64,000 nucleotides of DNA from Citrobacter sedlakii NBRC 105722. Its GTDB lineage: Bacteria; Pseudomonadota; Gammaproteobacteria; Enterobacterales; Enterobacteriaceae. Under the pieces are notes generated by a model. That model searched no databases. It was not told the origin of the DNA and saw only the letters and a list, made by a program, of their open reading frames with translations. The number at the start of each line of letters is the position of its first letter. Position 1 is the first letter of the stretch. Made by a program: the position numbers and the translations under genes. The DNA lies in assembly GCF_000759835.1 (NCBI RefSeq), contig NZ_BBNB01000012.1:224944-288943 (forward strand), given 5' to 3'. Below, one piece after another: positions 40,904-49,750 of the stretch.

Positions 40904-42067
40904 TTACTCAAACGTGCCTTTTACGCACGCTTTTTTGTCCCGCACCATGACTTTGCCTTTCGCCCACAGATGTGTCACTTCCAGCGCTTCATTAAGCACC
41001 AGAATATCAGCGTCGCATCCGACCGCTAACCGGCCTTTATGGGCAAGGCCCAGGAATTCGGCCACCGTACGCGTAAGCGGGCACAACGCCTGCTCCAGCG
41101 GCAGATGATGAATAGTGACTAACTGGCGCAGCGTCTGTGCCAGCGAGTCGAATCCCGCCACGCCGATGCCGATCAGATTGCCGTTTTCATCAAACTCCGG
41201 CTGGCTGCCGTTACCGTCTGAACTGAGGGTGAGACGCGACAACGGAACATCATTCTGTAGGGCGGTAACGATCGCCGTGGCGGGATCAACAGGCTCATCA
41301 ATGCTGCTGGTGATGTCGATATAGCCACCGTCGTGCGCATAATCCAGCGCCGCATGGAACAGCGACTCGGCGCGGTTAACATGTGTTGGCAGGAGTTTTG
41401 TGATGGGCACATCGGCATTCGCGAGGATCTCATACAACGGCTCGAGCATCCTGGGGCTACTGCCCATATGAAACACGCTCACGCCCGCTTTCTGCCCCAG
41501 TAGTCCGCCGACGCGCGCCTGTGCGGCCATATTAGCCAGCGCGGCGGCGTCCGGGGCAGACGAGCGGTGATCGGAAATCGCGCACTTCACCCCAATGACC
41601 TTATCGATCAGCGCCACGTCACGATCGACGCTGCCGGTGAGGGTCGGAGAGGGCAGCGAGTAGGCGCCGGTGAGCATCCACGCGCTGATACCTTCCGTTT
41701 CCAGCGCGCGGGTCTTCGCGAGGAGCGACTCCGGATGGCGGGTTATCCCATCAGTCCCCAGTAACCCGACTACGGACGTGATCCCGGCCTCCACCAGCCG
41801 CGACAAACGCACTTCCGGCGTGCGGGTATGAGGCCCCGCTTCGCCACCGCCGCCAATCAGGTGCACATGCTGGTCGATAAAACCCGGGCAGACAACGGCG
41901 CCTGCCAGATCAATACACTGGCAGCCAGGAAAATCGCCCGGCGCGATAGTGGGAGCAATCGCCACGATTTTGCCGCTGGCGACGAGAATATCCTGTACGC
42001 CAAGATCGTCAGGGGCGTAGACATGTCCACGCTGAAACAGCGTCAGGTTCAGAATTGAACAGTTCAT
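40904..42067 (-). CDS. iadA: Isoaspartyl dipeptidase IadA
   Basis: 387 residues (E. coli IadA has 390). The amidohydrolase hydrolyses beta-aspartyl dipeptides that arise when isoaspartate-damaged proteins are degraded. Every metal-centre residue of the E. coli enzyme has a counterpart one position earlier: H67 and H69 in QHVHL, the carboxylated lysine K161 in GVKCAISDHRSS, H200, H229 and D284. In E. coli K-12 iadA lies with yjiG and yjiH near 98 min; here the same trio sits between bcp and perM. A stem-loop follows the stop. Confidence 0.93.
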   Translation of the reverse strand: MNCSILNLTLFQRGHVYAPDDLGVQDILVASGKIVAIAPTIAPGDFPGCQCIDLAGAVVCPGFIDQHVHLIGGGGEAGPHTRTPEVRLSRLVEAGITSVVGLLGTDGITRHPESLLAKTRALETEGISAWMLTGAYSLPSPTLTGSVDRDVALIDKVIGVKCAISDHRSSAPDAAALANMAAQARVGGLLGQKAGVSVFHMGSSPRMLEPLYEILANADVPITKLLPTHVNRAESLFHAALDYAHDGGYIDITSSIDEPVDPATAIVTALQNDVPLSRLTLSSDGNGSQPEFDENGNLIGIGVAGFDSLAQTLRQLVTIHHLPLEQALCPLTRTVAEFLGLAHKGRLAVGCDADILVLNEALEVTHLWAKGKVMVRDKKACVKGTFE

Positions 42068-42078
42068 AACCTTCCTTG

Positions 42079-42540
42079 TTAAACAATAAGTTGCATGACC
42101 CAGATCGACACCAGCGCGTTAATCACGCACACGGCGATGATGTGCGGATAATACCGCGGATCGACACCCGCTGTCCCGAGACAGCGTCCGACGTTTTGTA
42201 CCGGGTTGCCCATCAGGTAGATCGCAGGTAAAAGGACGGTCGCGTCATGCCCCGTCAGCGATCCCGCCACCACCAGGCTCGCACAAACGCCTACGCCACC
42301 GCCCATGCTCATTACCGCAGCCAGCAGTACGGTGGCAGACTCGCCTGGCAAGCCCCAGAGCGCCATCACCGGCTCGCAGACGCGGCCAACGATATCAAGC
42401 AGTCCTGTCACCGTCAGCGCCTGGATAATGACAAACGCCATCACCACGTTGGGAAGAAGGCTGGTAGTGGCGATGGTAAAACCGCGCCGCGCGCCCTCGA
42501 TAAACATATCCATGACATTTTTACGTACCTGCGTACTCAT
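42079..42540 (-). CDS. yjiG: YjiG-family inner membrane protein
   Basis: 153 residues, the E. coli YjiG length, with four or so hydrophobic segments and the Gate-type (nucleoside-recognition) motif GLPGESATVLLAAVMSMGGGVG near residues 80-100. The family has no proven function. Its fixed partnership with yjiH and the peptidase iadA suggests a membrane component, possibly a transporter of the dipeptide or its products (inference). It is 11 bp from iadA and 1 bp from yjiH. Confidence 0.87.
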   Translation of the reverse strand: MSTQVRKNVMDMFIEGARRGFTIATTSLLPNVVMAFVIIQALTVTGLLDIVGRVCEPVMALWGLPGESATVLLAAVMSMGGGVGVCASLVVAGSLTGHDATVLLPAIYLMGNPVQNVGRCLGTAGVDPRYYPHIIAVCVINALVSIWVMQLIV

Positions 42541-42541
42541 C

Positions 42542-43201
42542 TCAGGCCTCCCGTTGCAGACGACGATTTTCCAGCAGCGATATCCACAGCCTTAGCAGAT
42601 TCGCGCCGACAAACTTAAAGACCAGAATCACCGCCAGCGGGGTAATGACCGGCACGGTAATCATGGTGAACAGCGCTGCGCCAGAGGAAAAATAATTGGT
42701 TATGCAGGCGCTACCGCTGGTTTGCCAGGTGGCGAAAATCGCGCGCTCCTGCCCGGTAATGAGCCCCTCTTCCGCCATTTCTTTGGTCATCCCTGCCGCA
42801 GCGTCGGTATTTTGCAGGTTCGCAATCAACGCCAGCGAGCAAATCCCTGGAATCCCCAGTAAAGGACGCAGAACGGGCGTCATCAACTGTTGGGCGGCGC
42901 GCAGGCCACCCAGCCCTTCCGTCACCGAAATAATCCCTAACGACAGAATGACCGACGGCGCGAGTTCGAGGGCGAAAAGAAATCCGTCTTTTGCTCCCGT
43001 TCCACCGATCCCGCGAAACGAGAGGGCTTTATCTCCCGCCGCGTTGATCTGACCAAACGTGCCGTTGAGCACGGTAAAATCGAAAACCCGCCACCATTCC
43101 GTGCTTTTCGCAAACATCCCTGAAAAAAAGAGAATCGTAATGAAAAAGGCGAGATAACCGCCCCACCCCGGTTTCTGTTGCGTGTGTGTGTTGTGACCCA
43201 T
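42542..43201 (-). CDS. yjiH: YjiH-family inner membrane protein
   Basis: 219 residues (E. coli YjiH has 227) with about five membrane segments. It shows the same Gate/nucleoside-recognition-like pattern as YjiG (GIPGICSLALIANLQNTDAAAGM near residues 120-140). The pair probably forms one split membrane protein: YjiH is first in the operon, yjiG begins 1 bp after it, and iadA follows. Function unknown; a link to beta-aspartyl peptide uptake is inference from operon context. It is preceded by a CAGGAGAAAAAA ribosome site. Confidence 0.87.
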   Translation of the reverse strand: MGHNTHTQQKPGWGGYLAFFITILFFSGMFAKSTEWWRVFDFTVLNGTFGQINAAGDKALSFRGIGGTGAKDGFLFALELAPSVILSLGIISVTEGLGGLRAAQQLMTPVLRPLLGIPGICSLALIANLQNTDAAAGMTKEMAEEGLITGQERAIFATWQTSGSACITNYFSSGAALFTMITVPVITPLAVILVFKFVGANLLRLWISLLENRRLQREA

Positions 43202-43329
43202 TTTTTTCTCCTGTCGGTCTTTTCCATGCGTGACAAAAATTCATCACCCGGGTCACGTTAAAGACAAAAAGGAAGAAAAACGACAGCGTGGCGGTATATT
43301 CAGAAAACATTTAGAGGGGGAGAAGCAAT

Positions 43330-43350
43330 CCGGTAACAGAACGTTACCGG
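43330..43350 (-). terminator. Stem-loop downstream of perM
   Basis: CCGGTAAC (43330-43337) and GTTACCGG (43343-43350) form a perfect 8-bp stem with a 5-nt loop. It is 10 bp beyond the perM stop and is followed on the minus strand by a modest T-rich run, so it fits as the end of perM ahead of the yjiH promoter region. Confidence 0.6.
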
Positions 43351-43360
43351 ATGAAAAGAG

Positions 43361-44425
43361 TTACGCTGCGTCAACGCGCTGCGCATCAGGCCAGGCATGG
43401 ACCACGGCTTTAATTAAAGTCGCTAACGGAATCGCGAAGAAGACGCCCCAGAAACCCCACAGGCCGCCAAAAATGACCACGGAGAGAATGATCACCAACG
43501 GGTGCAGATTCACCGCTTCAGAGAACAAAACCGGCACCAGCAGGTTGCCGTCAAGCGCCTGGATGATCAAATAAACCGCGAAACAGCTCCAAAACTCGGT
43601 CCCCAGACCAAACTGAAACAGCGCCACGCCCACTACCGGGATCGTCACCACGAAGGCGCCGATATAGGGGATAAGAACCGAAAAGCCGACCAGCACCGCC
43701 AGCAGCAGCGAATAGTTCAGGCCAAACAGCAGGAAGCCCAGCCAGGTCGCCACACCCACCACCACCATTTCCAGCACTTTACCGCGGATGTAGTTGGTAA
43801 TTTGCTGATTCATCTCTTTCCAGACCTGCCCCGCCAGCCCACGGTTGCGCGGTAGCACCCGGCGCACCGCATTCAGCATCTGCTCTTTGTCCTTCAGCAG
43901 GAAAAACACCATCAGCGGCACCAGCACCAGATAAACCGCCAGGGTCAGCAGGCCAACCAGAGACGCCAGTGAGTATTTCACTACGGAATCGCCCATCGTC
44001 AGCATGCGGGTACGCATGTTTTCCGCCATGGCGTCAATGATGCCCGCGTCCATTAACGCAGGATAACGACGCGGCAATGTCGCGGCGAAATCAGAGAGTT
44101 TATTCAACATGCCGGGCATGTCGCGGATCAGGTATATCCCCTGCTGCCAGGCCACCGGCATCACCACAAACGCCATAAGCAGTAAAATGCCTACAAACAG
44201 TACCAGCACAATCGACGTCGCCCAGCGGCGTGAACAGCCGATCTTCTCCAGGCGGACGGTCGGCCACTCGAGTAAATAAGCCAGCACGATAGACACCAGC
44301 AGCGGAGCCAGTAATCCGCTAAAAAAGAAAAGGATGCCGAACCCGGCAACCAGGATCACCAGCAAAGCAATCGCCTCCGGGTCGCTAAAGCGACGGCGAT
44401 ACCATTGCATCAACATTTCGAGCAT
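43361..44425 (-). CDS. perM: AI-2E-family membrane protein PerM
   Basis: 354 residues from the ATG at 44425 (MLEMLMQWYRRRFSDPEAIA); a 7-codon upstream start was rejected because it does not match the family. About seven membrane helices with the family signature of the AI-2E transporter group (VLIPYIGAFVVTIPVVGVALFQF near 255-280). The name PerM denotes a predicted permease; the substrate is not established. In E. coli perM lies next to bepA, divergently, as here. It is terminated by the stem-loop at 43330. Confidence 0.94.
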   Translation of the reverse strand: MLEMLMQWYRRRFSDPEAIALLVILVAGFGILFFFSGLLAPLLVSIVLAYLLEWPTVRLEKIGCSRRWATSIVLVLFVGILLLMAFVVMPVAWQQGIYLIRDMPGMLNKLSDFAATLPRRYPALMDAGIIDAMAENMRTRMLTMGDSVVKYSLASLVGLLTLAVYLVLVPLMVFFLLKDKEQMLNAVRRVLPRNRGLAGQVWKEMNQQITNYIRGKVLEMVVVGVATWLGFLLFGLNYSLLLAVLVGFSVLIPYIGAFVVTIPVVGVALFQFGLGTEFWSCFAVYLIIQALDGNLLVPVLFSEAVNLHPLVIILSVVIFGGLWGFWGVFFAIPLATLIKAVVHAWPDAQRVDAA

Positions 44426-44648
44426 AAAACCTTCCCTGAACCTCATTAGCGGGATTGCGATCCCGAATTGTATCGAAATGTCACAAAAAAGACTTCGCTT
44501 TTTATGACTGATTCAGGAAACTGAAAAGTCATTTGTGCAGGGTATTCATCCGCAGGTTTCACCGCTACACTGCCCTTGCAGGCAGAGCGGGAACGATACT
44601 GCCCGGCATCGGTCAAATGACTATCTCAAAGAAAACAGGACAGAGGTT

Positions 44649-46112
44649 ATGTTCAGGCAGTTTAAGAAAAACCTGGTGGCTACCCTCATTGCCGCACTGA
44701 CCCTCGGTCAGGCGGCGCCCGCGTTCGCAGACGCTGCGGACTCATTGCCGGACATGGGAACGTCGGCTGCAAGCACCCTTTCCATCGGGCAGGAATTGCA
44801 GATGGGCGATTATTATGTGCGCCAGCTGCGCGGCAGCGCGCCGTTGATTAACGACCCGTTGTTGGTTCAGTACATTAACGGACTCGGGATGCGCCTGGTT
44901 TCCCATGCCGACTCGGTCAAAACGCCCTTCCATTTCTTTTTGATAAATAACGACGAAATCAACGCATTCGCCTTCTTCGGCGGTAACGTCGTGCTGCACG
45001 CCGCGCTGTTTCGCTACTCTGATAACGAAAGCCAACTCGCCTCGGTCATGGCGCACGAAATTTCCCACGTTACCCAACGCCACCTGGCGCGGGCGATGGA
45101 AGATCAAAAACGCAGCGCGCCGCTCACCTGGGTTGGCGCACTGGGCTCCATATTGTTAGCAATGGCCAGCCCGCAGGCGGGGATGGCGGCGCTCACCGGG
45201 ACGCTGGCGGGCACACGTCAGGGAATGATCAGCTTTACCCAGCAGAACGAACAGGAAGCCGACCGTATAGGGATCCAGGTGCTTCAGCGTGCCGGATTCG
45301 ATCCACAGGCTATGCCGACATTCCTGGAAAAACTGCTCGACCAGGCGCGCTACTCCTCCCGTCCGCCGGAAATCCTGTTAACCCACCCCCTGCCGGAAAG
45401 CCGACTTTCTGACGCCCGTAACCGGGCAAACCAGATGCGTCCGGTCGTGGTGCAATCATCGGAAGCGTTCTATTTAGCGAAAGTGCGAACCCTGGGAATG
45501 TATAATTCCGGACGCAACCAGTTAACCAGCGATCTGCTGGATGAACTGGCGAAAGGCAACGTCCGCCAGCAGCGCGCCGCGCAATATGGCCGGGCGCTTC
45601 AGGCAATGGAAGGCAGTAAATATGATGAAGCGCGCAAAGCGCTCCAGCCGCTGTTATCGGCGGAGCCGGGGAACGCCTGGTATCTGGATCTGGCCACCGA
45701 CATCGACCTCGGACAGAAGAAAACCCATGACGCGATCGCGCGTCTGAAAAATGCGCGCGATTTGCGGGTGAACCCTGTCCTGCAGCTTAACCTCGCGAAC
45801 GCGCTGCTGCAGGGTGGACAGGCGCAGGAAGCCGCAACGATCCTCAACCGCTATACGTTTAATTATAAAGACGACAGCAATGGCTGGGATCTTCTTGCCC
45901 AGGCGCAAGCTGCGCTGAATCATCGCGATCAAGAGCTTGCGGCCCGCGCGGAAGGCTACGCGCTGGCGGGCCGTCTCGATCAGGCGATCTCATTACTCAG
46001 CAGCGCCAGCTCACAGGCGAAGCTGGGCAGCCAGCAGCAGGCGCGTTACGATGCCCGTATCGACCAGTTGCGTCAGCTGCAAGAACGCTTTAAGCCTTAC
46101 ACCAAAATGTAA
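44649..46112 (+). CDS. bepA: Periplasmic metalloprotease and chaperone BepA
   Basis: 487 residues from the ATG at 44649 ([20 protein letters not shown]); a 38-codon in-frame upstream stretch was rejected as non-family. A signal peptide ends near AFA-DAA (about residue 27). The M48 zinc motif is HEISH at 136-140 with E137 catalytic. A C-terminal TPR array (about 310-485) binds the Bam complex. BepA assists LptD assembly and degrades stalled barrels. In E. coli the gene belongs to the sigma-E regulon. yfgD follows 40 bp later. Confidence 0.97.
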   Translation: MFRQFKKNLVATLIAALTLGQAAPAFADAADSLPDMGTSAASTLSIGQELQMGDYYVRQLRGSAPLINDPLLVQYINGLGMRLVSHADSVKTPFHFFLINNDEINAFAFFGGNVVLHAALFRYSDNESQLASVMAHEISHVTQRHLARAMEDQKRSAPLTWVGALGSILLAMASPQAGMAALTGTLAGTRQGMISFTQQNEQEADRIGIQVLQRAGFDPQAMPTFLEKLLDQARYSSRPPEILLTHPLPESRLSDARNRANQMRPVVVQSSEAFYLAKVRTLGMYNSGRNQLTSDLLDELAKGNVRQQRAAQYGRALQAMEGSKYDEARKALQPLLSAEPGNAWYLDLATDIDLGQKKTHDAIARLKNARDLRVNPVLQLNLANALLQGGQAQEAATILNRYTFNYKDDSNGWDLLAQAQAALNHRDQELAARAEGYALAGRLDQAISLLSSASSQAKLGSQQQARYDARIDQLRQLQERFKPYTKM

Positions 46113-46152
46113 TTATCTGTCCTTTGCCCGGATAGCGATACAAGGAGAAGTC

Positions 46153-46512
46153 ATGTCAGAAGCGGTAAAAATCTACCATAATCCGCGTTGTTCCAAGAGT
46201 CGCGAAACGCTGAGCCTGCTGCAGTCCAACGGCGTGGAGCCGGAAGTGGTGCTTTATCTCGACACCCCCGCCGATGCGGCAACACTGCGTCAACTGCTGA
46301 AAATGCTGGGCATGACCAGCGCCCGCGAACTGATGCGCCAGAAAGACGATCTCTACAAAGCGCTCAATCTGGCAGACAGCAATCTGACGGAGGCGCAACT
46401 GATTCAGGCGATGGTAGAAAATCCCAAACTGATGGAGCGCCCGATTGTGGTGGCGAACGGCCAGGCACGAATCGGACGACCGCCAGAGCAGGTGCTGGAC
46501 ATCGTCCGCTAA
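46153..46512 (+). CDS. yfgD: ArsC-type glutaredoxin-dependent arsenate reductase-like protein YfgD
   Basis: 119 residues from the ATG at 46153, which has an AAGGAGAAG ribosome site; a longer open frame that starts in bepA was rejected. C13 in IYHNPRCSKSRETL is the active-site cysteine of the ArsC family, and the NPKLMERPIVVANG segment near 85-98 carries the conserved arginine of the arsenate site. Chromosomal YfgD is annotated as an arsenate reductase by homology only; no ars operon is nearby. A strong terminator follows. Confidence 0.93.
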   Translation: MSEAVKIYHNPRCSKSRETLSLLQSNGVEPEVVLYLDTPADAATLRQLLKMLGMTSARELMRQKDDLYKALNLADSNLTEAQLIQAMVENPKLMERPIVVANGQARIGRPPEQVLDIVR

Positions 46513-46520
46513 CCGCCCAT

Positions 46521-46552
46521 GCGCCGCCTCAGTATCGATTGCGGCGCTTTTC
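46521..46552 (+). terminator. Intrinsic terminator after bepA-yfgD
   Basis: GCGCCGC (46521-46527) pairs with GCGGCGC (46541-46547) around a 13-nt loop, followed by TTTTCTATTATTT. It is 9 bp past the yfgD stop. Confidence 0.8.
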
Positions 46553-46669
46553 TATTATTTGGCTCTCAATAATTTTCCGAGGCTACTCGCATCCTTGCCG
46601 CTTCTTTCTCTTCTTTATTTTTCTTTCTGCTAGATTGCGGACTATTCATTAAAGAAGGAAAAGGATGCC

Positions 46670-47581
46670 ATGAATAAAAAGAACACCTCGACACCGCATG
46701 ATGCCGTGTTTAAACAATTTCTATCCCATCCCGAAACCGCGCGTGATTTTTTGGAGAGTCATTTACCCCGTGCGCTGCATAAACTTTGTGACCTCAGTAC
46801 GCTTCGTCTGGAGTCTGCCAGTTTTATTGAGGAGACGATGCGCGCCTATTATTCGGATATTCTTTACTCATTAAAGACGCGCGCAGGTAACGGTTATATT
46901 TACGCGTTAATTGAACATCAGAGCTCTCCCGACCGGCACATGGCGTTTCGCCTGATGCGCTATGCCATTGCCGCCATGCAACGTCACCTTGACGCCGGAC
47001 ACGACACATTACCGCTGGTGATCCCGGTTCTGTTCTATCACGGTCTGGTTAGCCCTTATCCATACTCAATGCGCTGGCTGGATGCGTTTGCGCTGCCGTC
47101 GCTGGCTGAAAATTTCTATAATCACGCCTTTCCTTTAGTCGATATTACCATCATTCCCGATGATGAAATTATGCAGCATCGACGAATGGCGATTCTGGAA
47201 ATAGTGCAAAAACATATTCGCTTGCGCGATTTAAATGAATTAATAGATAAATTAGTAATATTAATCAATCAAAACAACATCACCCACGAGCAGCTTAAAA
47301 CAGTATTGCTTTACATATCAAAAAATGGAAAAGTAGAAAATCAACGCGCTTTTTTCCAGACACTGGCAAACCAACCAACCGAATATAAGGACACAATTAT
47401 GACGCTGGCAGAATATCTGAGAAACGAAGGCTTTGAAGAAGGGCAAAAGCTCGCGGCGTTACGTATCGCAAAAGAGATGCTGAAAAACGGGCTCGACCTG
47501 CCACTCATTCTCACCGTGACGGGCGTCAGCGAAGCAGAATTACATCAGACAGACCCAGAGCAGTCTGCGGTTAAAGCTTGA
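46670..47581 (+). CDS. Rpn-family recombination-promoting nuclease (PD-(D/E)XK)
   Basis: 303 residues of the Rpn/transposase_31-like family. The N-terminal PDDEXK nuclease domain has D63 in YYSDILYSL and E82, Q84 in [10 protein letters not shown], the positions of the catalytic residues reported for RpnA. The first residues, [20 protein letters not shown], are typical. RpnA-type proteins nick and cut DNA, promote recA-independent recombination and have been tied to phage defence. It has an AAGGATGCC ribosome site and an AT-rich 3' half. It ends in an 11-bp overlap with the convergent hda gene. The family letter (RpnA to RpnE) cannot be decided by eye. Confidence 0.92.
   Translation: MNKKNTSTPHDAVFKQFLSHPETARDFLESHLPRALHKLCDLSTLRLESASFIEETMRAYYSDILYSLKTRAGNGYIYALIEHQSSPDRHMAFRLMRYAIAAMQRHLDAGHDTLPLVIPVLFYHGLVSPYPYSMRWLDAFALPSLAENFYNHAFPLVDITIIPDDEIMQHRRMAILEIVQKHIRLRDLNELIDKLVILINQNNITHEQLKTVLLYISKNGKVENQRAFFQTLANQPTEYKDTIMTLAEYLRNEGFEEGQKLAALRIAKEMLKNGLDLPLILTVTGVSEAELHQTDPEQSAVKA
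47310..47339 (+). promoter_or_regulatory. Candidate intragenic promoter for the small Rpn protein
   Basis: TTTACA (47310-47315) matches the -35 consensus at 5 of 6 positions, and TAGAAA (47334-47339) matches the -10 at 4 of 6, with an 18-bp spacer. It lies in the AT-rich part of the rpn gene, about 60 bp ahead of the internal ATG at 47399. Assignment is by pattern only. Confidence 0.35.
47399..47581 (+). CDS. Probable internally initiated small C-terminal Rpn protein (RpnS-like)
   Basis: An in-frame ATG at residue 244 of the rpn gene is preceded by TAAGGACACAATT, a strong Shine-Dalgarno at seven-base spacing, and gives a 60-residue protein, [20 protein letters not shown] to the shared stop. 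In RpnA and relatives an intragenic C-terminal protein (RpnA-S) is known to be made from inside the gene and to inhibit the toxicity of the full-length nuclease. The arrangement here has the expected parts: motif [16 protein letters not shown], ribosome site and candidate promoter. Production and antitoxin action in this organism are inference. Confidence 0.65.
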   Translation: MTLAEYLRNEGFEEGQKLAALRIAKEMLKNGLDLPLILTVTGVSEAELHQTDPEQSAVKA

Positions 47582-48272
47582 GGATCTCTTTGACGAACGG
47601 AATCGTCAGCTTACGCTGGGCGGTAATCGAGGCATGATCGAGCTGGTCCAGCGTCATAAACAGCGTACGCATTTCGCGATCCAGCCGTTTAAGCAAAAAG
47701 CGCCCAACGTCTTCGGGTAGCTCAAAGCCACGTAGCCGGGCGCGCAGCTGAAGCGCCTGAAGTTTGTCTTCATCCGACAGAGGCTGAAGCTTGTAAATTT
47801 GCCCCCAGTCCAGCCGCGAGGCCAGATCGGGCAAGCCGAGATTAAGCTGACGTGGCGGACGATCGCCGGTAATCAGCAGACGCGTTTTTCCAGACTCGAG
47901 GATGCGGTTGTAGAGATTGAAAATCGCCATTTCCCACAGCGCATCGCCGGCGACACATTCGATGTTGTCGATACAGACCAGCGAAAGCTGTTCCATCCCG
48001 TCGAGCACCTCCGGAACAAACCAGGTGCGCTTGTCCAGCGGCACATAGCCGACCGCGTCGCCGCGCTGCGACAGTTCCGCGCAGGCGGCATGCAATAAAT
48101 GACTGCGGCCCGCGCCTTCACGCGACCAGAGATAAATGTATCCGCTATGCTCCTGACGCAACACGTTTTGCAGTGCGGCCAGTAAAGAGGCGTTATCCCC
48201 CGGCCAGAAACTTGCGAAAGTTTCGTCGTCAGGAAGATAAAGTGGCAAGGAGAGCTGTGCCGGTGTGTTCAG
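47571..48272 (-). CDS. hda: Regulatory inactivation of DnaA protein Hda
   Basis: 233 residues when read from the CTG at 48272 ([19 protein letters not shown]), which has GAGGT four bases upstream and matches the start reported for E. coli Hda. No in-frame ATG, GTG or TTG lies at a comparable position; the open frame continues upstream through GAGGTATCT. Hda is an AAA+ protein that, loaded on the beta clamp, stimulates ATP hydrolysis by DnaA. Near the N-terminus QLSLPLYL is the clamp-binding motif. The P-loop reads [13 protein letters not shown] (GAGRSH in place of GxxGxGKT), as in this family. Confidence 0.93.
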   Translation of the reverse strand: MNTPAQLSLPLYLPDDETFASFWPGDNASLLAALQNVLRQEHSGYIYLWSREGAGRSHLLHAACAELSQRGDAVGYVPLDKRTWFVPEVLDGMEQLSLVCIDNIECVAGDALWEMAIFNLYNRILESGKTRLLITGDRPPRQLNLGLPDLASRLDWGQIYKLQPLSDEDKLQALQLRARLRGFELPEDVGRFLLKRLDREMRTLFMTLDQLDHASITAQRKLTIPFVKEILKL

Positions 48273-48335
48273 AGATACCTCAACCCAGATTTCATTAAAT
48301 CGCGATGAGTTTAACACAGAATTCCGCTGTGATAG

Positions 48336-48360
48336 AACCGGGCAGCGTCCCTGCCCGGTT
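48336..48360 (-). terminator. Stem-loop between uraA and hda
   Basis: AACCGGGCAG (48336-48345) and CTGCCCGGTT (48351-48360) form a perfect 10-bp stem around a 5-nt loop, six bases after the uraA stop. The U-tract is short (TTCTATC), so it may attenuate rather than fully end upp-uraA transcription before hda. Confidence 0.6.
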
Positions 48361-48366
48361 TCTGCG

Positions 48367-49656
48367 TTACTGCTGCGGCGTATCCGCGTCTTTCGCATCC
48401 AGTACCACTTCTTCCGGACGCAATACTGAGATTAACTTGAAGATCAGACTCAGGCCAATCCCGACGATGGTGGCCAGCGCCATGCCTTTCAGTTCAGCGG
48501 CGCCAATGTGAACCTTCGCGCCGCTGACGCCAATGATCAGAATGACGGAGGTCAGGATCAGGTTCTGCGCTTTGTTGTAATCCACCTTCGATTCAATCAG
48601 CACGCGGATACCGGACGCGCCGATCACCCCATACAGCAACAGGGATACCCCACCCATCACCGGTAGCGGAATGATCTGGATAGCCGCTGCGAGTTTGCCT
48701 ACGCAGGAGAGCAGGATAGCGAAGATCGCCGCGCCGCCAATCACCCAGGTGCTGTACACGCGGGTAATTGCCATGACGCCAATATTTTCGCCGTAGGTGG
48801 TGTTCGGTGTAGAGCCGAAGAAGCCGGAGATCAACGTTGATAAACCGTTAGCGAACATGGAGCGATGCAAACCCGGATCGCGTACCAGATCTTTTTTAAC
48901 GATATTCGCCGTAACCACCAGGTGCCCGACGTGTTCAGCAATCACCACCAGCGCCGCTGGCAGAATGGTCAGAATAGCGAACCACTCGAAACGCGGGGTG
49001 TAGAATGTCGGCAGCGCAAACCAGTGCGCCTCGGCGATCGGTGTGGTATCGACAACGCCCATCGCGAAGGAAAGCGCATAGCCCGCCAGTACGCCAATGA
49101 GGATCGGGATAATCGCCATAAAGCCGCGGAACAGTACAGAACCGAACACGGTCACCGCCAGCGTCACCATGGAGATAATAATGGTCTTCGCATCCGCGGA
49201 CTGACCTTCCGCCGGCAGCAGTCCGGCCATGCCAGCAGCGACCCCCGCCAGTTCCAGACCGATAACGGCAACAATGGCGCCCATCGCAGCAGGAGGAAAC
49301 ATCACGTCCAGCCAGCCAGTGCCTGCCTTCTTCACGATGAAAGAGACCAGGCAGAACAGCACGCCGCACATAATAAAGCCGCCCAGCGCCACCTCATAGC
49401 CTAACGGCAGCAGGAGCAGCACCGGGGAGATAAAGGCAAAGCTCGACCCTAAATAAGCCGGGATTTTCCCTTTACAGATAAACAAATACAGCAGCGTACC
49501 AATGCCGTTAAACAGCAGAACGGTGGCCGGGTTAATATGAAACAGAACGGGCACCAGCACGGTTGCGCCAAACATGGCGAACAGGTGTTGCAAACTAAGC
49601 GGGATTGTCTGTAAAAGCGGCGGTCTTTCACTTACCCCGATAGCACGGCGCGTCAT
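48367..49656 (-). CDS. uraA: Uracil permease UraA
   Basis: 429 residues from the ATG at 49656 ([15 protein letters not shown]); a 17-codon upstream extension was rejected as non-family. It is a nucleobase:proton symporter with 14 membrane segments. The substrate-binding motif includes [14 protein letters not shown] near residue 240 (with E241-type glutamate) and [19 protein letters not shown] near 285, which are the NAT/NCS2 signatures. It is the second gene of the upp-uraA operon, with a stem-loop in the intergenic region. Confidence 0.97.
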   Translation of the reverse strand: MTRRAIGVSERPPLLQTIPLSLQHLFAMFGATVLVPVLFHINPATVLLFNGIGTLLYLFICKGKIPAYLGSSFAFISPVLLLLPLGYEVALGGFIMCGVLFCLVSFIVKKAGTGWLDVMFPPAAMGAIVAVIGLELAGVAAGMAGLLPAEGQSADAKTIIISMVTLAVTVFGSVLFRGFMAIIPILIGVLAGYALSFAMGVVDTTPIAEAHWFALPTFYTPRFEWFAILTILPAALVVIAEHVGHLVVTANIVKKDLVRDPGLHRSMFANGLSTLISGFFGSTPNTTYGENIGVMAITRVYSTWVIGGAAIFAILLSCVGKLAAAIQIIPLPVMGGVSLLLYGVIGASGIRVLIESKVDYNKAQNLILTSVILIIGVSGAKVHIGAAELKGMALATIVGIGLSLIFKLISVLRPEEVVLDAKDADTPQQ

Positions 49657-49704
49657 AGTGTTTTCCTCTGTGTGTTTTGTTATTAGCAGTTGAGTTGTTT
49701 TATT

Positions 49705-49733
49705 CAAAAAAAAGCCGACTCTTAAAGTCGGCT
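49705..49733 (-). terminator. Terminator/attenuator between upp and uraA
   Basis: AGCCGACT (49713-49720) pairs with AGTCGGCT (49726-49733), 8 bp, 5-nt loop, followed on the minus strand by seven T residues (49706-49712). It is a full intrinsic-terminator shape inside the operon, after upp and 50 bp before uraA, so it should reduce uraA expression relative to upp. Confidence 0.85.
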
Positions 49734-49750
49734 GATATTTAATGATTCAC

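Noticed and set aside
44535..44648. 38-codon N-terminal extension of BepA
   Set aside because: It lacks a signal peptide and the extension is not family-like, whereas ATG 44649 gives a proper signal peptide and 487 residues.
45937..46152. Longer open frame reading into yfgD from within bepA
   Set aside because: It is the bepA end in another frame. The ATG at 46153 has a good ribosome site and gives the family length.
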